A DNA stretch of 64,000 nucleotides. It comes from Hymenobacter nivis (GTDB lineage: Bacteria; Bacteroidota; Bacteroidia; Cytophagales; Hymenobacteraceae). The stretch spans positions 434,753-498,752 of the forward strand of contig NZ_RCYZ01000002.1 in the NCBI RefSeq assembly GCF_006439025.1, written 5' to 3'. Under the pieces are notes generated by a model. The model ran no database searches and had not been told where the DNA came from. It saw nothing but the letters and a program-made list of their open reading frames with translations. How positions within the stretch are numbered: the stretch's first letter is position 1; every line of letters begins with the position of its first letter. Positions 1 to 8,786 of this stretch are shown here, piece after piece. Both the position numbers and the translations under genes were made by a program.

Positions 1-90
1 CAGTAGGATGCCGATGCTGAACAGCTTGAGCGTGACCGAGGCACTCATCCAGGCATTCAGCCGGTCGAAGGCGGTGGGAGTAGGCGTCAT
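1..90 (-). CDS. creD: CreD-like inner-membrane protein, N-terminal fragment
   Basis: Only the first 30 codons are inside the window; the gene runs off the left edge. The start is an ATG at 90. The visible peptide contains W-M-S-A-S-V-T-L-K-L-F-S-I-G, which fits the conserved N-terminus of CreD, an inner-membrane protein linked to envelope integrity (a short polar stretch, then a first membrane helix beginning near 'SVTLKL'). The call rests on this short motif and on recollection of the family, so it is tentative. The hairpin at 152-225 separates it from panB on the same strand. Confidence 0.5.
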   Translation of the reverse strand, partial: MTPTPTAFDRLNAWMSASVTLKLFSIGILL

Positions 91-151
91 GTTTTTGAAA
101 TATGAAGTACTTTGTTTTGCAAAGTAAAAGACAAAAACTGTGTATTGGTGC

Positions 152-225
152 GGCGCCTGGAAATAAAAAAGCTGGGGCCCCCACGCAGTTGCGTGGGGGC
201 CTCAGCTTTTTTATTTCCAGGCGCC
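152..225. terminator. Very long hairpin, probable bidirectional terminator
   Basis: Arms 152-186 and 191-225 pair over 35 bp with one mismatch and a 4-nt loop. The arms contain an A-rich tract (163-170) and its T-rich complement (207-213), so either strand gives a GC stem followed by a U-run. It lies just past the panB stop and upstream of the creD-like gene, where a terminator is expected. The stem is much longer than an ordinary terminator, so it may also belong to a dispersed palindrome family. Confidence 0.75.
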
Positions 226-242
226 GCGCGTAGCGCAACTGA

Positions 243-1070
243 CTAGTAACCTTCTTCTTTGCTGGGAAAGTCGCGGCTTTTTACGTCAGCCACGTAGTGC
301 TGCACGGCTTCGGTCATGATGTCGTGCAGCTCGGCGTAGCGGCGCAGGAAGCGCGGCTTGAATTCCTTGGTGATGCCGAGCAGGTCGTGCACCACCAGCA
401 CCTGGCCGTCCACGTCGGGGCCCGCGCCGATGCCGATGACGGGGATGGTGAGCTCCTCGGCCACGCGCTTGGCCAGGGCGGCCGGAATCTTTTCAAGCAC
501 CAGCGCGAAGCAGCCGATTTCCTGGAGCAGGCGGGCGTCTTCGAGCAGCTTCTGGGCCTCGTCCTCTTCCTTGGCGCGCACCGAGTAGGTGCCGAACTTG
601 TAAATGCTCTGGGGCGTGAGGCCCAGGTGGCCCATCACGGGGATGCCGGCGGTGAGGATGCGGGTGATAGAATCCTTGATTTCGGCGCCGCCTTCGAGCT
701 TCACGCCGTGCCCGCCGCCTTCCTTCATGATGCGAATGGCCGAGCGCAGGGCCTCCGAGCTGTTGCCCTGGTAGGAACCAAACGGCAAATCGACCACCAC
801 GAAGGCGCGCTTCACGCCGCGCACCACGCTCTGGGCGTGGTAAATCATCTGGTCGAGGGTGATGGGCAGGGTGGTTTCGTGGCCGGCCATCACGTTGGAA
901 GCCGAGTCGCCTACGAGCAGCACGTCGATGCCCGCGCCGTCCAGAATCTGGCCCATCGAGTAGTCGTAGGCCGTGAGCATGGAGATTTTCTCCCCGCGCT
1001 GCTTCATGGCCAGCATCTGGTGGGTAGTGACGAGCTTAACTTCTTTGTGCTGCGATTGGGCGACGGACAT
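243..1070 (-). CDS. panB: 3-methyl-2-oxobutanoate hydroxymethyltransferase
   Basis: Catalyses the first committed step of pantothenate synthesis: transfer of a hydroxymethyl group from methylene-tetrahydrofolate to 2-oxoisovalerate, giving ketopantoate. Start ATG at 1070 gives 275 aa, the usual family length; the frame stays open further upstream but that extension is low-complexity and not PanB-like. Visible signatures: the metal-binding LVGDSASNV (about residues 52-60, Asp55), VVDLPFGSY (Asp94), and VKLEGG (Lys124, Glu126). It is transcribed in the same direction as lptD with a 62-bp gap, so it may be co-transcribed with that gene. The hairpin at 152-225 follows its stop codon. panC and panD are not in the window. 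Confidence 0.95.
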   Translation of the reverse strand: MSVAQSQHKEVKLVTTHQMLAMKQRGEKISMLTAYDYSMGQILDGAGIDVLLVGDSASNVMAGHETTLPITLDQMIYHAQSVVRGVKRAFVVVDLPFGSYQGNSSEALRSAIRIMKEGGGHGVKLEGGAEIKDSITRILTAGIPVMGHLGLTPQSIYKFGTYSVRAKEEDEAQKLLEDARLLQEIGCFALVLEKIPAALAKRVAEELTIPVIGIGAGPDVDGQVLVVHDLLGITKEFKPRFLRRYAELHDIMTEAVQHYVADVKSRDFPSKEEGY

Positions 1071-1132
1071 GGCAGGGCAGTTGGGGACGGGTGGGGCCGC
1101 AAAGGTGGCACGGCGCGCCCAAACCCGGGGCC

Positions 1133-4100
1133 CTACTGGTACTGCACGTTGCGGTTGCGGTTGTATTTCAGGTCTTGCAGCAGGCTGCTCTTGGCCGAAA
1201 TGGTGAAGTTGTAGCCCCGGTACGTGCCAAAGGGCGTCCACTGCCCGGCCACCTGCCAGCAGTGCAGGTCGCGGAAAAAGCTGATGGTGGTGAGCGAGGC
1301 CTGCCCGCTGTGGAAGTCGTAGCCCGTGGTGTAGGTCAGCTTCAGGTTTTCGGTGAGCTTGACGCTGCCCGTGGCGCTGAGCGTGGAGAGGGCCAGCAGC
1401 GGGTTGGCGGCCAGCAGCCGGGCCTGGAGCGTGCGCTGCTGGATGGGAATGGCATTGGTGGTGTAGCCAGCGGTGTAGCTCAGGGCCAGCTCCCACGGAA
1501 TGTCGAAGTCCACGTAGTCGGCGTACATGGCCGGGGCCCCCACAGCGCCCAGGGTGGGGTCGTTGGAGGGGGCCACCTGGCGCGGCACCACGCTGCGCTT
1601 CTTGCCCGATACGGGGTTGAAGGCGTAGCTGGTGGTGAAGCTGGCCGACGAAAGGCGCAGCAAGCGGCGGTTGCCGGGCTGGTCGAACAAGTAGCGGTTG
1701 ATGGTGCGCCCGGAGCTGTCGCGCTGGTAAGCCTCGAAGGTGGCGCTGGAAATGAGGCTGAGCTTGCGGGCCACCTGCGTGCGGAACGACACTGAAAGGG
1801 GCGCTAGCTTAAGCGTGTCAGCTAGGAAATTATACGAGCCGTTGAAGTCGAGTCCATCAATCAGGCTCACCTTTTTTACCGGGTTGTTGCCCGTGGTGTC
1901 CTTGTCGTCGCGCACCTTCATCTCCACCGCGTTTTGCAGCGAGAAGCTAACCTGGCTCACCGCGCCCGAGCTGGGGGCCCCGTACAGCGAGCCCTGGTAG
2001 CGCGAGTAGTAGCGCGGGTCCAGCAGCTGGCCCGTCGAGCCGCGCAGGGGAGCAATGTAGTTGCCGTTGGCATCCACTATGGCATTGCCGTTAACGTCCC
2101 GGCCGAAAGTAGTCAGCTGGTAGGCCGAGCCCCGGCTTAGGTCGGGCGAGTAGGAGTAGTTGAGGCTGGGCGTGACCTTGTGGCGCAGGGCCTGGATTTT
2201 GTGGGTGCCCTTGCGCACCAGCGTGCCGTAGAACGTGGTGTTCAGGCTGACGTTGGCTGAGTAGGAGTAGGCCCGGCTGAAGCCGTGGATGGTGTCGATG
2301 CGCACCGCCTGGGCCTTGGGCACGAACCGGTAGTCGAGGCGCTGGGCGTACCAGGTTTCGCCGTAGTTGAAGCCCGGGCTGATGTGCAGGAACTTGTAGG
2401 TGTAGGAGCCCAGCGAGATGCCGAACTGGTGCTGCGCGCCGTTTTGGGCGTTGCGCAACAGGGCCCCGAGGTTGCCGAAGCTGATGGGCAAAATGCTGCT
2501 GGCCGTGGAGCCGCCCAGCAACGGCACGCTGCCGTCGAGGGAGCGGGCGGCCACGGTGTTGGTGATCTGGTTCTGGGCCACCAGGTTATAGCTGATGCTG
2601 ATCTGGTCGTAGAACGGCCGCGCCTTCAGCCCGAACCACTGGTAGGGGTACTGCCGGGCCACGCCCACGCTGATGTCGGGCAGGGTGAAGGCCATGACGC
2701 CGGTTTGCGTGTTCTGGCTCTGGCTCAGCTTCAGGCTGTAGTTGATGGGCAGGTAGCGCAGCTGCTTCGTGTACGACACGCTGGAGCTGAACGTGGGCGA
2801 GAGAAACGCCCGCGACGACAGGCTGTTGGTGCGGTTATAGCTGCTGCTGCCGGCCTGCACGCTGGCCGAAAAGCGCCCCCCGCCGGGCCGGGCCACTGGC
2901 GTGTGGTTCCAGCTGATCCAGAAGGTTTTGGCGGCGGCCGGCTTGATGTAGTCCAGGCTGGTGTTGAGCGAGGCCGAGGACAGGATTTGGGCCCCCGGGC
3001 GGTCGGTGAACCGGAAGTTGAACGCGCCCTGGTACTGGTAGCGCTTGAGGTAGCTCACGTCGGCCGTCACGCCGTAGCCCCCAAAGGTCTGGGCGTTGCC
3101 GGCGTAGATGTCGCCGGTGAGGCGCACGCCGATGTTGTCGTTGGGCGCGAAGTAGTAGCCACCGTTGCTAAGGTAGTAGCCCCGGTCCTGGGCCTGCCCG
3201 AAGGTGGGGATGATGACGCCCGAGCCCCGGCTTTTGTTGGGCATCGGGAAGAAGCCAAACAAAAAGCCCAGCGGCGTGGGCACCCCGCCAATCACCAGGT
3301 TGAAGGGCCCCGTCACCACCTTGTCGCCCGGAATCACCTTCATCTTGCTGGCCTGGATGAAGAAGTGCGGGTTCTCCAGGTTGCAGGTAGTGTAGCGGCC
3401 GCGCACGCCAAACAGGTCGTTGTTGGGGGCCTTCTTAATGCTTTGGGCGCTCACGTAGCCCTCGCCCTGCTGGGTCACGGTTTCGGTGATCTTGCCGCGC
3501 TTGCTCTGGAAGTTGTAGGCAATTTTGCCCGCCGCATACTGCCCCGCCCCGTCCTTGAACACGGGCTTGTCCACCACCTTGTGCTTCAGCGAGTCGCGCC
3601 GGCCCTCGGCCGTCATCACGTGGCCGGCGTAGTCGATGGTAATCAGAGCTGCCTTAAGGTCCATGGCGCCGTAGTTCACGTCGGCCTTGTTGTAGAGCTT
3701 GGCTTCCTTGCGGGTCACGTCGAACTGAATCGAATCCTTGGCCACGTAGTGCACCGTAGTTTCGATGGGGCCCCGGGGCTTCGCGGCCAGCTTGATGGAA
3801 TCCTGCTGGGCCTGCTTCACCAGCACGCTGTCGGGGATGCCGGCCACGGGCTTGTTGGAAGTGCCGGGGGTGCGGTGCTGGCCGGGGTTGGTGGTGCCGG
3901 GCGGCGGGGGCCCCTGGGGCAGGGTAGGGTCGGGCGACATTACCCGCACCGGGGGCATGGGCGCGCTGCCCGGTCGCTGCCCGGGGATGGAATCGGGGTT
4001 GGCCGTGGGCGCGCGCTGGGCCAGGGCCGTGCCGGCGCTCAGCAGCAGCCAGGCCAGCGCCAGCCCGCGCAGGGCCCCGGCAGTGCCCGCCCGCCGGCAA

Positions 4101-4141
4101 AGCGCAGCGCAGCAGCGAAGAACGTGGGATATAGCGGGCAA
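1133..4141 (-). CDS. lptD: LPS-assembly outer-membrane protein LptD
   Basis: A 1002-residue protein with an N-terminal hydrophobic signal segment ending in A-L-A-Q. A Pro-rich linker (to about residue 100), an OstA/LptA-like beta-jellyroll portion ('[11 protein letters not shown]...GAMDLKAA') and a long C-terminal beta-barrel rich in alternating aromatic residues follow. Known role of the family: outer-membrane translocon that inserts lipopolysaccharide at the cell surface. No ATG is available near the N-terminus. I use a TTG at 4141 because a perfect minus-strand -7 box (4172-4165), with a TTG -33 element 19 nt upstream, places the transcript start about 17 nt before it. It diverges from the amidase gene. 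Confidence 0.85.
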   Translation of the reverse strand: MPAISHVLRCCAALCRRAGTAGALRGLALAWLLLSAGTALAQRAPTANPDSIPGQRPGSAPMPPVRVMSPDPTLPQGPPPPGTTNPGQHRTPGTSNKPVAGIPDSVLVKQAQQDSIKLAAKPRGPIETTVHYVAKDSIQFDVTRKEAKLYNKADVNYGAMDLKAALITIDYAGHVMTAEGRRDSLKHKVVDKPVFKDGAGQYAAGKIAYNFQSKRGKITETVTQQGEGYVSAQSIKKAPNNDLFGVRGRYTTCNLENPHFFIQASKMKVIPGDKVVTGPFNLVIGGVPTPLGFLFGFFPMPNKSRGSGVIIPTFGQAQDRGYYLSNGGYYFAPNDNIGVRLTGDIYAGNAQTFGGYGVTADVSYLKRYQYQGAFNFRFTDRPGAQILSSASLNTSLDYIKPAAAKTFWISWNHTPVARPGGGRFSASVQAGSSSYNRTNSLSSRAFLSPTFSSSVSYTKQLRYLPINYSLKLSQSQNTQTGVMAFTLPDISVGVARQYPYQWFGLKARPFYDQISISYNLVAQNQITNTVAARSLDGSVPLLGGSTASSILPISFGNLGALLRNAQNGAQHQFGISLGSYTYKFLHISPGFNYGETWYAQRLDYRFVPKAQAVRIDTIHGFSRAYSYSANVSLNTTFYGTLVRKGTHKIQALRHKVTPSLNYSYSPDLSRGSAYQLTTFGRDVNGNAIVDANGNYIAPLRGSTGQLLDPRYYSRYQGSLYGAPSSGAVSQVSFSLQNAVEMKVRDDKDTTGNNPVKKVSLIDGLDFNGSYNFLADTLKLAPLSVSFRTQVARKLSLISSATFEAYQRDSSGRTINRYLFDQPGNRRLLRLSSASFTTSYAFNPVSGKKRSVVPRQVAPSNDPTLGAVGAPAMYADYVDFDIPWELALSYTAGYTTNAIPIQQRTLQARLLAANPLLALSTLSATGSVKLTENLKLTYTTGYDFHSGQASLTTISFFRDLHCWQVAGQWTPFGTYRGYNFTISAKSSLLQDLKYNRNRNVQYQ

Positions 4142-4147
4142 TTCGGT

Positions 4148-4172
4148 TACTTTTGAGGCTTCTACAAAGGTA
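4148..4172. promoter_or_regulatory. Two facing -7 boxes between lptD and amidase
   Basis: On the minus strand TACCTTTG (4172-4165) is preceded by TTG (4194-4192) at 19 nt, a textbook Bacteroidetes promoter for lptD. On the plus strand TACTTTTG (4148-4155) also matches TAnnTTTG and would start the amidase transcript near 4162, inside the minus-strand box. The two promoters point toward each other, 9 bp apart, so they probably cannot be occupied at once. The plus-strand box lacks a clear -33 element and is less certain. Confidence 0.55.
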
Positions 4173-4202
4173 GCGGGTTGCTACCCGACCTCAACGAACG
4201 AC

Positions 4203-5018
4203 GTGCGGATTATTGCTTTCCTGGCCGGGGCCGCGCTTTTGCTGGCCGCGGCCCCGGCTCCTTCCCGGCCCCTGGCCGGCCCCCCGGCCCCGGCCCGCTA
4301 CCGCCTGCGCACCGTGGTGCTCGACGCTGGCCACGGCGGCAAAGACCCCGGCTGCCACGGCCTCAAGGCCCGCGAGAAAGACGTGGCCCTGGGCCTGGTG
4401 CTGGCCCTGGGCCGCCAAATCGAGCAAAATATGCCCGATGTGAAGGTGATTTACACCCGCAAAACCGACGTGTTTGTGGAGCTCGGCGAGCGCGCCGCCA
4501 TCGCCAACCGCCACCACGCCGACCTTTTTATTTCCATCCACTGCAACGCGGCGTCCCGCGACAGCCACGGCACCGAGGTGTGGACGATGGGCCTGCACAA
4601 ATCGACGGCCAACCTGGGCGTGGCCCAGCGCGAAAACTCCGTTATCCTGCAAGAAGACGACTACAAGGACCGCTACGACGGCTTCGACCCCCGCTCGCCC
4701 CAGAGCCACATCCTGTTTTCGCTCTTCCAATCGGCCTACGTCACCAACAGCCTGCGCTTTGCCCAGCGCGTGGACGGGGCCCTGCGCCGCGACGTGGGCC
4801 GGGCCTCGCGCGGGGTGAAACAGGCGGGCTTCATCGTGCTCTGGAAGTCGACCATGCCCTCGGTACTCATCGAGTCCGGCTTCCTCACCAACCCCACCGA
4901 AGAGCGCTACCTCAACGATAAAGCCAATCAAACGTATATGGCTGCGGGTATCTTCCGCGCCTTTCGCGCCTATAAGCGCGAACTGGAGGGCTCGGCGGCC
5001 GACGAGGCCGACGACTAG
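4203..5018 (+). CDS. N-acetylmuramoyl-L-alanine amidase (Amidase_3)
   Basis: Cleaves the amide bond between N-acetylmuramic acid and L-alanine in peptidoglycan; acts in the periplasm. 271 aa from a GTG at 4203, chosen because it directly precedes a signal peptide (about residues 1-21, R-I-I-A-F-L-A-G-A then Ala/Leu-rich). Zinc-site signatures are present: DAGHGGKDPG (41-50), a Glu in the following helix region, FISIHCNAA, and the catalytic Glu in VLIESGFLTN near the C-terminus. These mark the AmiA/B/C catalytic fold without an extra targeting domain. It is followed 87 bp later by an MCE/MlaD gene on the same strand, a neighbour pair I read as an envelope-maintenance unit. Confidence 0.9.
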   Translation: MRIIAFLAGAALLLAAAPAPSRPLAGPPAPARYRLRTVVLDAGHGGKDPGCHGLKAREKDVALGLVLALGRQIEQNMPDVKVIYTRKTDVFVELGERAAIANRHHADLFISIHCNAASRDSHGTEVWTMGLHKSTANLGVAQRENSVILQEDDYKDRYDGFDPRSPQSHILFSLFQSAYVTNSLRFAQRVDGALRRDVGRASRGVKQAGFIVLWKSTMPSVLIESGFLTNPTEERYLNDKANQTYMAAGIFRAFRAYKRELEGSAADEADD

Positions 5019-5105
5019 CGGGCGCGGGGGCCCCGGGCGGGCGTTGGCCGCTGCGCCCGCGCTTGCGTATCAACCGTTTTTCTGTGCATCCTAACTCTCC
5101 CCTCC

Positions 5106-6116
5106 GTGCTATCTAAAGAAATAAAAGTGGGCGTATTGGCCCTCGTAGCCATCGTCGTATTATTCGTGGGCTTCAACTACTTGCGCGGGTCCAACGTGCT
5201 ATCGAGCAGCCACACGTACTTCGCCAAGTACGCCAGCGTCGACGGCTTGAATATTGGGGCCCCGGTGGTGTTCAACGGCATCAAGGTGGGCCAAGTGAAA
5301 AACCTGGAGCTGCTGCCCGAGGAAGGCAACAAAGTGAAGGCCACAATGGAGCTCGAAAAGGGCATCGTGGTGGGCGATTCGACCGTGGCCAGCCTTGCGG
5401 GCTCGCTGCTGGGCACGAAAACCATCACCCTGTTTATGGGCAAAAACAGCAAAACCTTCAGCGGCGGCGAGGAGCTGAAGTCGTACACCGTGGCCAGCAT
5501 CACCGATGCTTTCCAGGCGAAGGCGCTGCCCATGCTCGGCACCGTAGACTCGACGCTGAACCGCGTGAACGGCTTCCTGAACAAGGATGCTAAAACCAGC
5601 ATCCAGGCCACGCTGCTGAACGCCCAGGGCAGTTCGGAGGCGCTGAAAAACCTGATTATTCAGAACCAGCGCAACATCAACGAAATCACCACCAACATGG
5701 CCCGCCTCACCCGGGCCCTGAACGGCAGTACCGGCAAGCTCGACCGCATCGCCGGCAACTTCAGCCAGCTGTCCGATTCGCTGAAGAGTGCCCCCGTGGG
5801 CCCCGCCCTGCGCCGCATGAACGCCACCATGGCCGAGGCCCAGGCCACCGTCACCAGCCTCAACAAAGCCCTGAACGACAAGAGCGGCTCGATTGGCATG
5901 CTGCTCAACGACTCGTCGCTCTACAGAAACCTGAACGCCTCTACGGCCAGCACCAACGCCCTGCTGGTGGACTTCAAGGAAAACCCCAAGCGCTACGTGC
6001 ACTTCTCGGTGTTCGGCGGCGGCAAGGACAAAACCAAGAAGGAAACCACCAAGAGCCCCGACGGCACCGTGACCACCGAAACCAAGAAAGTGGAAACCTC
6101 GTCGTCGCTGAAGTAG
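5106..6116 (+). CDS. mlaD: MlaD-family MCE protein, phospholipid transport
   Basis: 336 aa from a GTG start at 5106. One N-terminal membrane helix (about 7-26) anchors the protein. An MCE domain follows (about 37-115, with NIGAPVVFNGIKVGQV and GSLLGTKTITL), then an extended helical stalk rich in Asn, Ser and Leu (about 130-290). The tail is charged, Lys/Thr-rich and probably disordered. Family knowledge: MlaD-type proteins form hexameric rings that bind phospholipids for transport between inner and outer membranes. The usual partner ATPase and permease genes (mlaE, mlaF) are not adjacent here. The stop codon is followed at once by GGGCCCCCGGGGGCCC and then by the mccB promoter and terminator hairpin. 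Confidence 0.88.
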   Translation: MLSKEIKVGVLALVAIVVLFVGFNYLRGSNVLSSSHTYFAKYASVDGLNIGAPVVFNGIKVGQVKNLELLPEEGNKVKATMELEKGIVVGDSTVASLAGSLLGTKTITLFMGKNSKTFSGGEELKSYTVASITDAFQAKALPMLGTVDSTLNRVNGFLNKDAKTSIQATLLNAQGSSEALKNLIIQNQRNINEITTNMARLTRALNGSTGKLDRIAGNFSQLSDSLKSAPVGPALRRMNATMAEAQATVTSLNKALNDKSGSIGMLLNDSSLYRNLNASTASTNALLVDFKENPKRYVHFSVFGGGKDKTKKETTKSPDGTVTTETKKVETSSSLK

Positions 6117-6145
6117 GGCCCCCGGGGGCCCTGCGCCCCGCGCCG

Positions 6146-6153
6146 TACCTTTG
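6146..6153 (+). promoter_or_regulatory. -7 box for acyl-CoA carboxylase gene
   Basis: TACCTTTG is a perfect match to TAnnTTTG, about 55 nt before the ATG at 6209. It abuts the upstream gene's terminator hairpin, so the transcript would start inside that hairpin. Confidence 0.55.
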
Positions 6154-6179
6154 AAATCCGCCTCCGGGCGGATTTTTTT
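6154..6179 (+). terminator. Rho-independent terminator after mlaD
   Basis: ATCCGCC-TCC-GGGCGGAT (6156-6173) followed by a run of seven T. It overlaps the start region of the next transcript, a very compact arrangement. Confidence 0.75.
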
Positions 6180-6208
6180 GTGCCCATCCCCTCCCCAAAT
6201 CCCACCCC

Positions 6209-7843
6209 ATGTCGCCCACCGCCGAGTTCAACCGCTACGAAGACCAACTTAAGCAGCTCACCTTTCAACTCCGCCAGCGGCTGGCCCGCGTGGCCCTCGG
6301 CGGGGGCGAAAAGCGCATCGCCGCCCACAAAGCCAAGGGCAAGCTCACAGCCCGCGAGCGGATAGCCTACCTGCTCGATAAGGACGCGGCCCAGGTCGAA
6401 ATCGGGGCTTTTGCCGGCGAGGGCATGTACCAGGAGGAGGGGGGCTGCCCCGGCGGCGGCGTGGTCGTCGTGATCGGCTACGTGCAGGGCCGCCAGTGCG
6501 TGGTGGTGGCCAACGACGCCACGGTGAAGGCCGGCGCCTGGTTTCCCATCACGGCCAAAAAGAACCTGCGGGCCCAGGAAATCAGCCTCGAAAACCGCCT
6601 GCCCATCATTTACCTCGTCGATTCGGCCGGCGTGTACCTGCCCATGCAGGACGAGATTTTTCCCGACAAGGAGCACTTTGGCCGCATCTTCCGCAACAAC
6701 GCGGTGATGAGCAGCCTGGGCATCGTGCAAATTTCGGCCATAATGGGGCCCTGCGTAGCCGGCGGTGCCTACCTGCCCATCATGAGCGACGAGGCCATGA
6801 TTGTGAGCGGCACGGGCTCGGTGTTCCTGGCCGGTTCGTACCTGGTGAAGTCAGCCATCGGCGAAACTATCGACAACGAGGCGCTGGGCGGCGCGGCCAT
6901 GCACTCCGAGGTGTCGGGCGTGACGGACTACAAGTTCGACACCGACGAGGAGGCGCTCGACCACATCCGCAACATTTTCGACAAGCTGGGGGCCCTGCCC
7001 ACGGCCGGCTTCAGCCGCAAGGCGCCCGCTGCGCCCGCGCTGCCCGAGGCGGAGATTTACGGCCTGCTGCCGTCGGACCGCGCCAAGCCCTACGACACGA
7101 TGGAGCTCATCAACCGGCTGGTGGACAACTCCGAATTTGAGCCCTACAAGGACCTCTACGGCCAAACGCTCATCTGCGGCCTGGCGCGCATCGACGGCTG
7201 GGCCGTGGGCATCGTGGCCAACCAGCGCAAGATTGTGAAGAGCAAGAAAACCGGCATGCAGATGGGCGGCGTCATCTACTCCGACTCGGCCGACAAGGCG
7301 GCGCGCTTCATCATGAACTGCAACCAGAAGCGCATCCCGCTGGTGTTTCTGCACGACGTGTCGGGCTTCATGGTGGGCTCGGCCAGCGAGCAGGGCGGCA
7401 TCATTAAGGACGGCGCGAAGATGGTGAACGCCATGGCCAACAGCGTAGTACCCAAGTTCACGGTCATCGTCGGCAACAGCTACGGCGCCGGCAACTACGC
7501 CATGTGCGGCAAGGCCTACGACCCGCGCCTCATCGTGGCCTGGCCGACAGCACAACTGGCGGTAATGAGTGGCGCCGCAGCCGCCAACACCCTGCTGCAA
7601 ATTCAAGTCGCGTCCCTCAAAGCCAAAGGCGAAGTCATCACCCCCGAAGCCGAAAAGGAATTACTCGACCGCATCAAGGCCCGCTACGAAGAGCAATTAT
7701 CGCCCTATTACGCCGCCGCCCGCCTCTGGGTCGATGCCGTAATTGATCCGCTCGAAACCCGCAAGGTTATTTCGGAAGGCATTGCGGCGGCCAACCACGC
7801 GCCGATTGAAAAGGCGTACAATGTGGGCGTTATTCAGGTGTGA
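6209..7843 (+). CDS. Acyl-CoA carboxylase, carboxyltransferase beta subunit
   Basis: 544 aa. The carboxyltransferase transfers carboxyl from biotin to an acyl-CoA. GGVVVVIGYVQGRQCVVVAND (about 90-110), 'KAGAWFPITAKKNLRAQEIS' and the two crotonase-like halves match methylcrotonyl-CoA carboxylase beta chains (leucine breakdown) more than propionyl-CoA carboxylase. The C-half carries FLHDVSGFMVGS and GNSYGAGNYAMCGKAYDPR. Start ATG at 6209 sits about 50 nt after a TAnnTTTG box. No biotin carboxylase/biotin-carrier subunit is next to it, so the partner must be encoded elsewhere. If the substrate were propionyl-CoA it would feed the methylmalonyl-CoA mutase genes in this window, but the sequence pattern favours methylcrotonyl-CoA. 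Confidence 0.85.
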   Translation: MSPTAEFNRYEDQLKQLTFQLRQRLARVALGGGEKRIAAHKAKGKLTARERIAYLLDKDAAQVEIGAFAGEGMYQEEGGCPGGGVVVVIGYVQGRQCVVVANDATVKAGAWFPITAKKNLRAQEISLENRLPIIYLVDSAGVYLPMQDEIFPDKEHFGRIFRNNAVMSSLGIVQISAIMGPCVAGGAYLPIMSDEAMIVSGTGSVFLAGSYLVKSAIGETIDNEALGGAAMHSEVSGVTDYKFDTDEEALDHIRNIFDKLGALPTAGFSRKAPAAPALPEAEIYGLLPSDRAKPYDTMELINRLVDNSEFEPYKDLYGQTLICGLARIDGWAVGIVANQRKIVKSKKTGMQMGGVIYSDSADKAARFIMNCNQKRIPLVFLHDVSGFMVGSASEQGGIIKDGAKMVNAMANSVVPKFTVIVGNSYGAGNYAMCGKAYDPRLIVAWPTAQLAVMSGAAAANTLLQIQVASLKAKGEVITPEAEKELLDRIKARYEEQLSPYYAAARLWVDAVIDPLETRKVISEGIAAANHAPIEKAYNVGVIQV

Positions 7844-7856
7844 GGATTAAAGAAAG

Positions 7857-8378
7857 ATGATGACTACCGATAAAAATATATTTTTCTCCAATCTGAAAAT
7901 CATTCAGAAATATTGTGAGCAGCAACTACAACGAAGTGAAAAGAGTGAACAAGTAGTTCTGAGGAGTTGCTTCGTAAGTGGGATTCGTGTACAGTCTATG
8001 TCCTGGAAGGAATGGAGCGAAAAGGCAGATCCGTATAACTCAGAAACTTTTATGGAGCTATTTAGGGAGCAGCTCGCTTATAAAAAACGAGAGACAGACA
8101 AGATAGAGCAGGATGTACAGTACCGAGGTAAGATATTAGTTATCGAGTATGGGCTAAACATACCTGATGGTGCTGTCGAAGTAGAGACGGGCGGAATTTT
8201 TGATGAATTTGATTTTCCGCCAATTGATACGTGGTTCTACAATGGCTATTATGAATCAGGCGAAGGTGTTTTATTTGCTTGGATTCCAGCGCGATTCGTA
8301 GAATATGCTGACAGAGCGATTGATGTACAGTTTTTAGATGTTCTGCACTGGTTTAAAAAGCCTAGCGGCTGGGTTTAA
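7857..8378 (+). CDS. Unknown AT-rich orphan protein, 173 aa
   Basis: I do not recognise this family. The gene starts 13 bp after the carboxylase stop with an A/G-rich ribosome site (AAAGAAAG) before ATGATG. Codon use differs sharply from both neighbours: many codons end in A or T (aaa, gaa, tat, att), against an almost exclusive G/C-ending use around it, which suggests recent acquisition. The protein is acidic and Trp/Tyr/Phe-rich at its C-terminus (IDTWFYNGYYES, VLFAWIPARFVEYAD, DVLHWF), without signal peptide or membrane helix, so it is probably cytoplasmic. Small, soluble, aromatic-rich orphans like this are sometimes immunity proteins of contact-dependent toxins; that is only a guess. A toxin-antitoxin remnant follows. 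Confidence 0.7.
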   Translation: MMTTDKNIFFSNLKIIQKYCEQQLQRSEKSEQVVLRSCFVSGIRVQSMSWKEWSEKADPYNSETFMELFREQLAYKKRETDKIEQDVQYRGKILVIEYGLNIPDGAVEVETGGIFDEFDFPPIDTWFYNGYYESGEGVLFAWIPARFVEYADRAIDVQFLDVLHWFKKPSGWV

Positions 8379-8426
8379 TTAAGCTTCATTACCCGCTTTT
8401 TTAGGAACCATCCCACCAGAAAAGCT

Positions 8427-8668
8427 GTGCAAACCCTCACGCTACACCTGCCCGATTCGCTAGGCCTAAGTTCCAAATAGGTTACCATGTTGCTGGCGAC
8501 GCGCCTCTACGAGCAGGGCAAACTCTCGCTGGGGCAGGCGGCCGAAATGGGGGTTATAGCAAGCGCACGTTTATGGAGCTTCTGGGCGACTACGGCGTGT
8601 TGGTGTTTGAGCTGACTAAAGAGGAATTGCTAGGCGATGTGCAGAATGCTGCCCGTTATCATTACTGA
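8427..8668 (+). pseudogene. Broken UPF0175-family antitoxin
   Basis: From GTG at 8427 the reading frame gives QTLTLHLPDSLGLSSK, then a TAG at 8478-8480 where UPF0175 proteins usually have Glu. It continues VTMLLATRLYEQGKLSLGQA, then needs a one-base correction near 8549-8552 to read YSKRTFMELLGDYGVLVFEL and end at TGA 8668. The order of motifs (LTLHLPDSL, LATRLYEQGKLSLGQAAEM, SKRTFMELLG) is that of UPF0175, a ribbon-helix-helix-like family commonly paired with a PIN-domain toxin. Two independent lesions mean no functional product is expected. Confidence 0.8.
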
Positions 8669-8702
8669 TGCCAACTGCTTGATTCTATTGGAAAAGATTG
8701 GG
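8646..8702 (+). pseudogene. 5' remnant of DUF3368 PIN-domain toxin
   Basis: The ATG at 8646 overlaps the end of the antitoxin remnant, the usual arrangement for these pairs. It gives MLPVIITDANCLILLEKIG, matching the conserved start of DUF3368 PIN nucleases (a VI.SD/TDxxCLI.L..IG pattern with the first active-site Asp). After 'KIG' the sequence enters a GGGCCCCCC tract and similarity ends, so nearly all of the toxin is deleted. Together with 8427-8668 this is a dead VapBC-like locus. Confidence 0.7.
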
Positions 8703-8786
8703 CCCCCCAGAGCACTTTCACTTCTCCGAAACGCAACACGGCTAGGGCCCCAGCCGTTTCCATGAACAAAAATTCATCCTTTGTTC

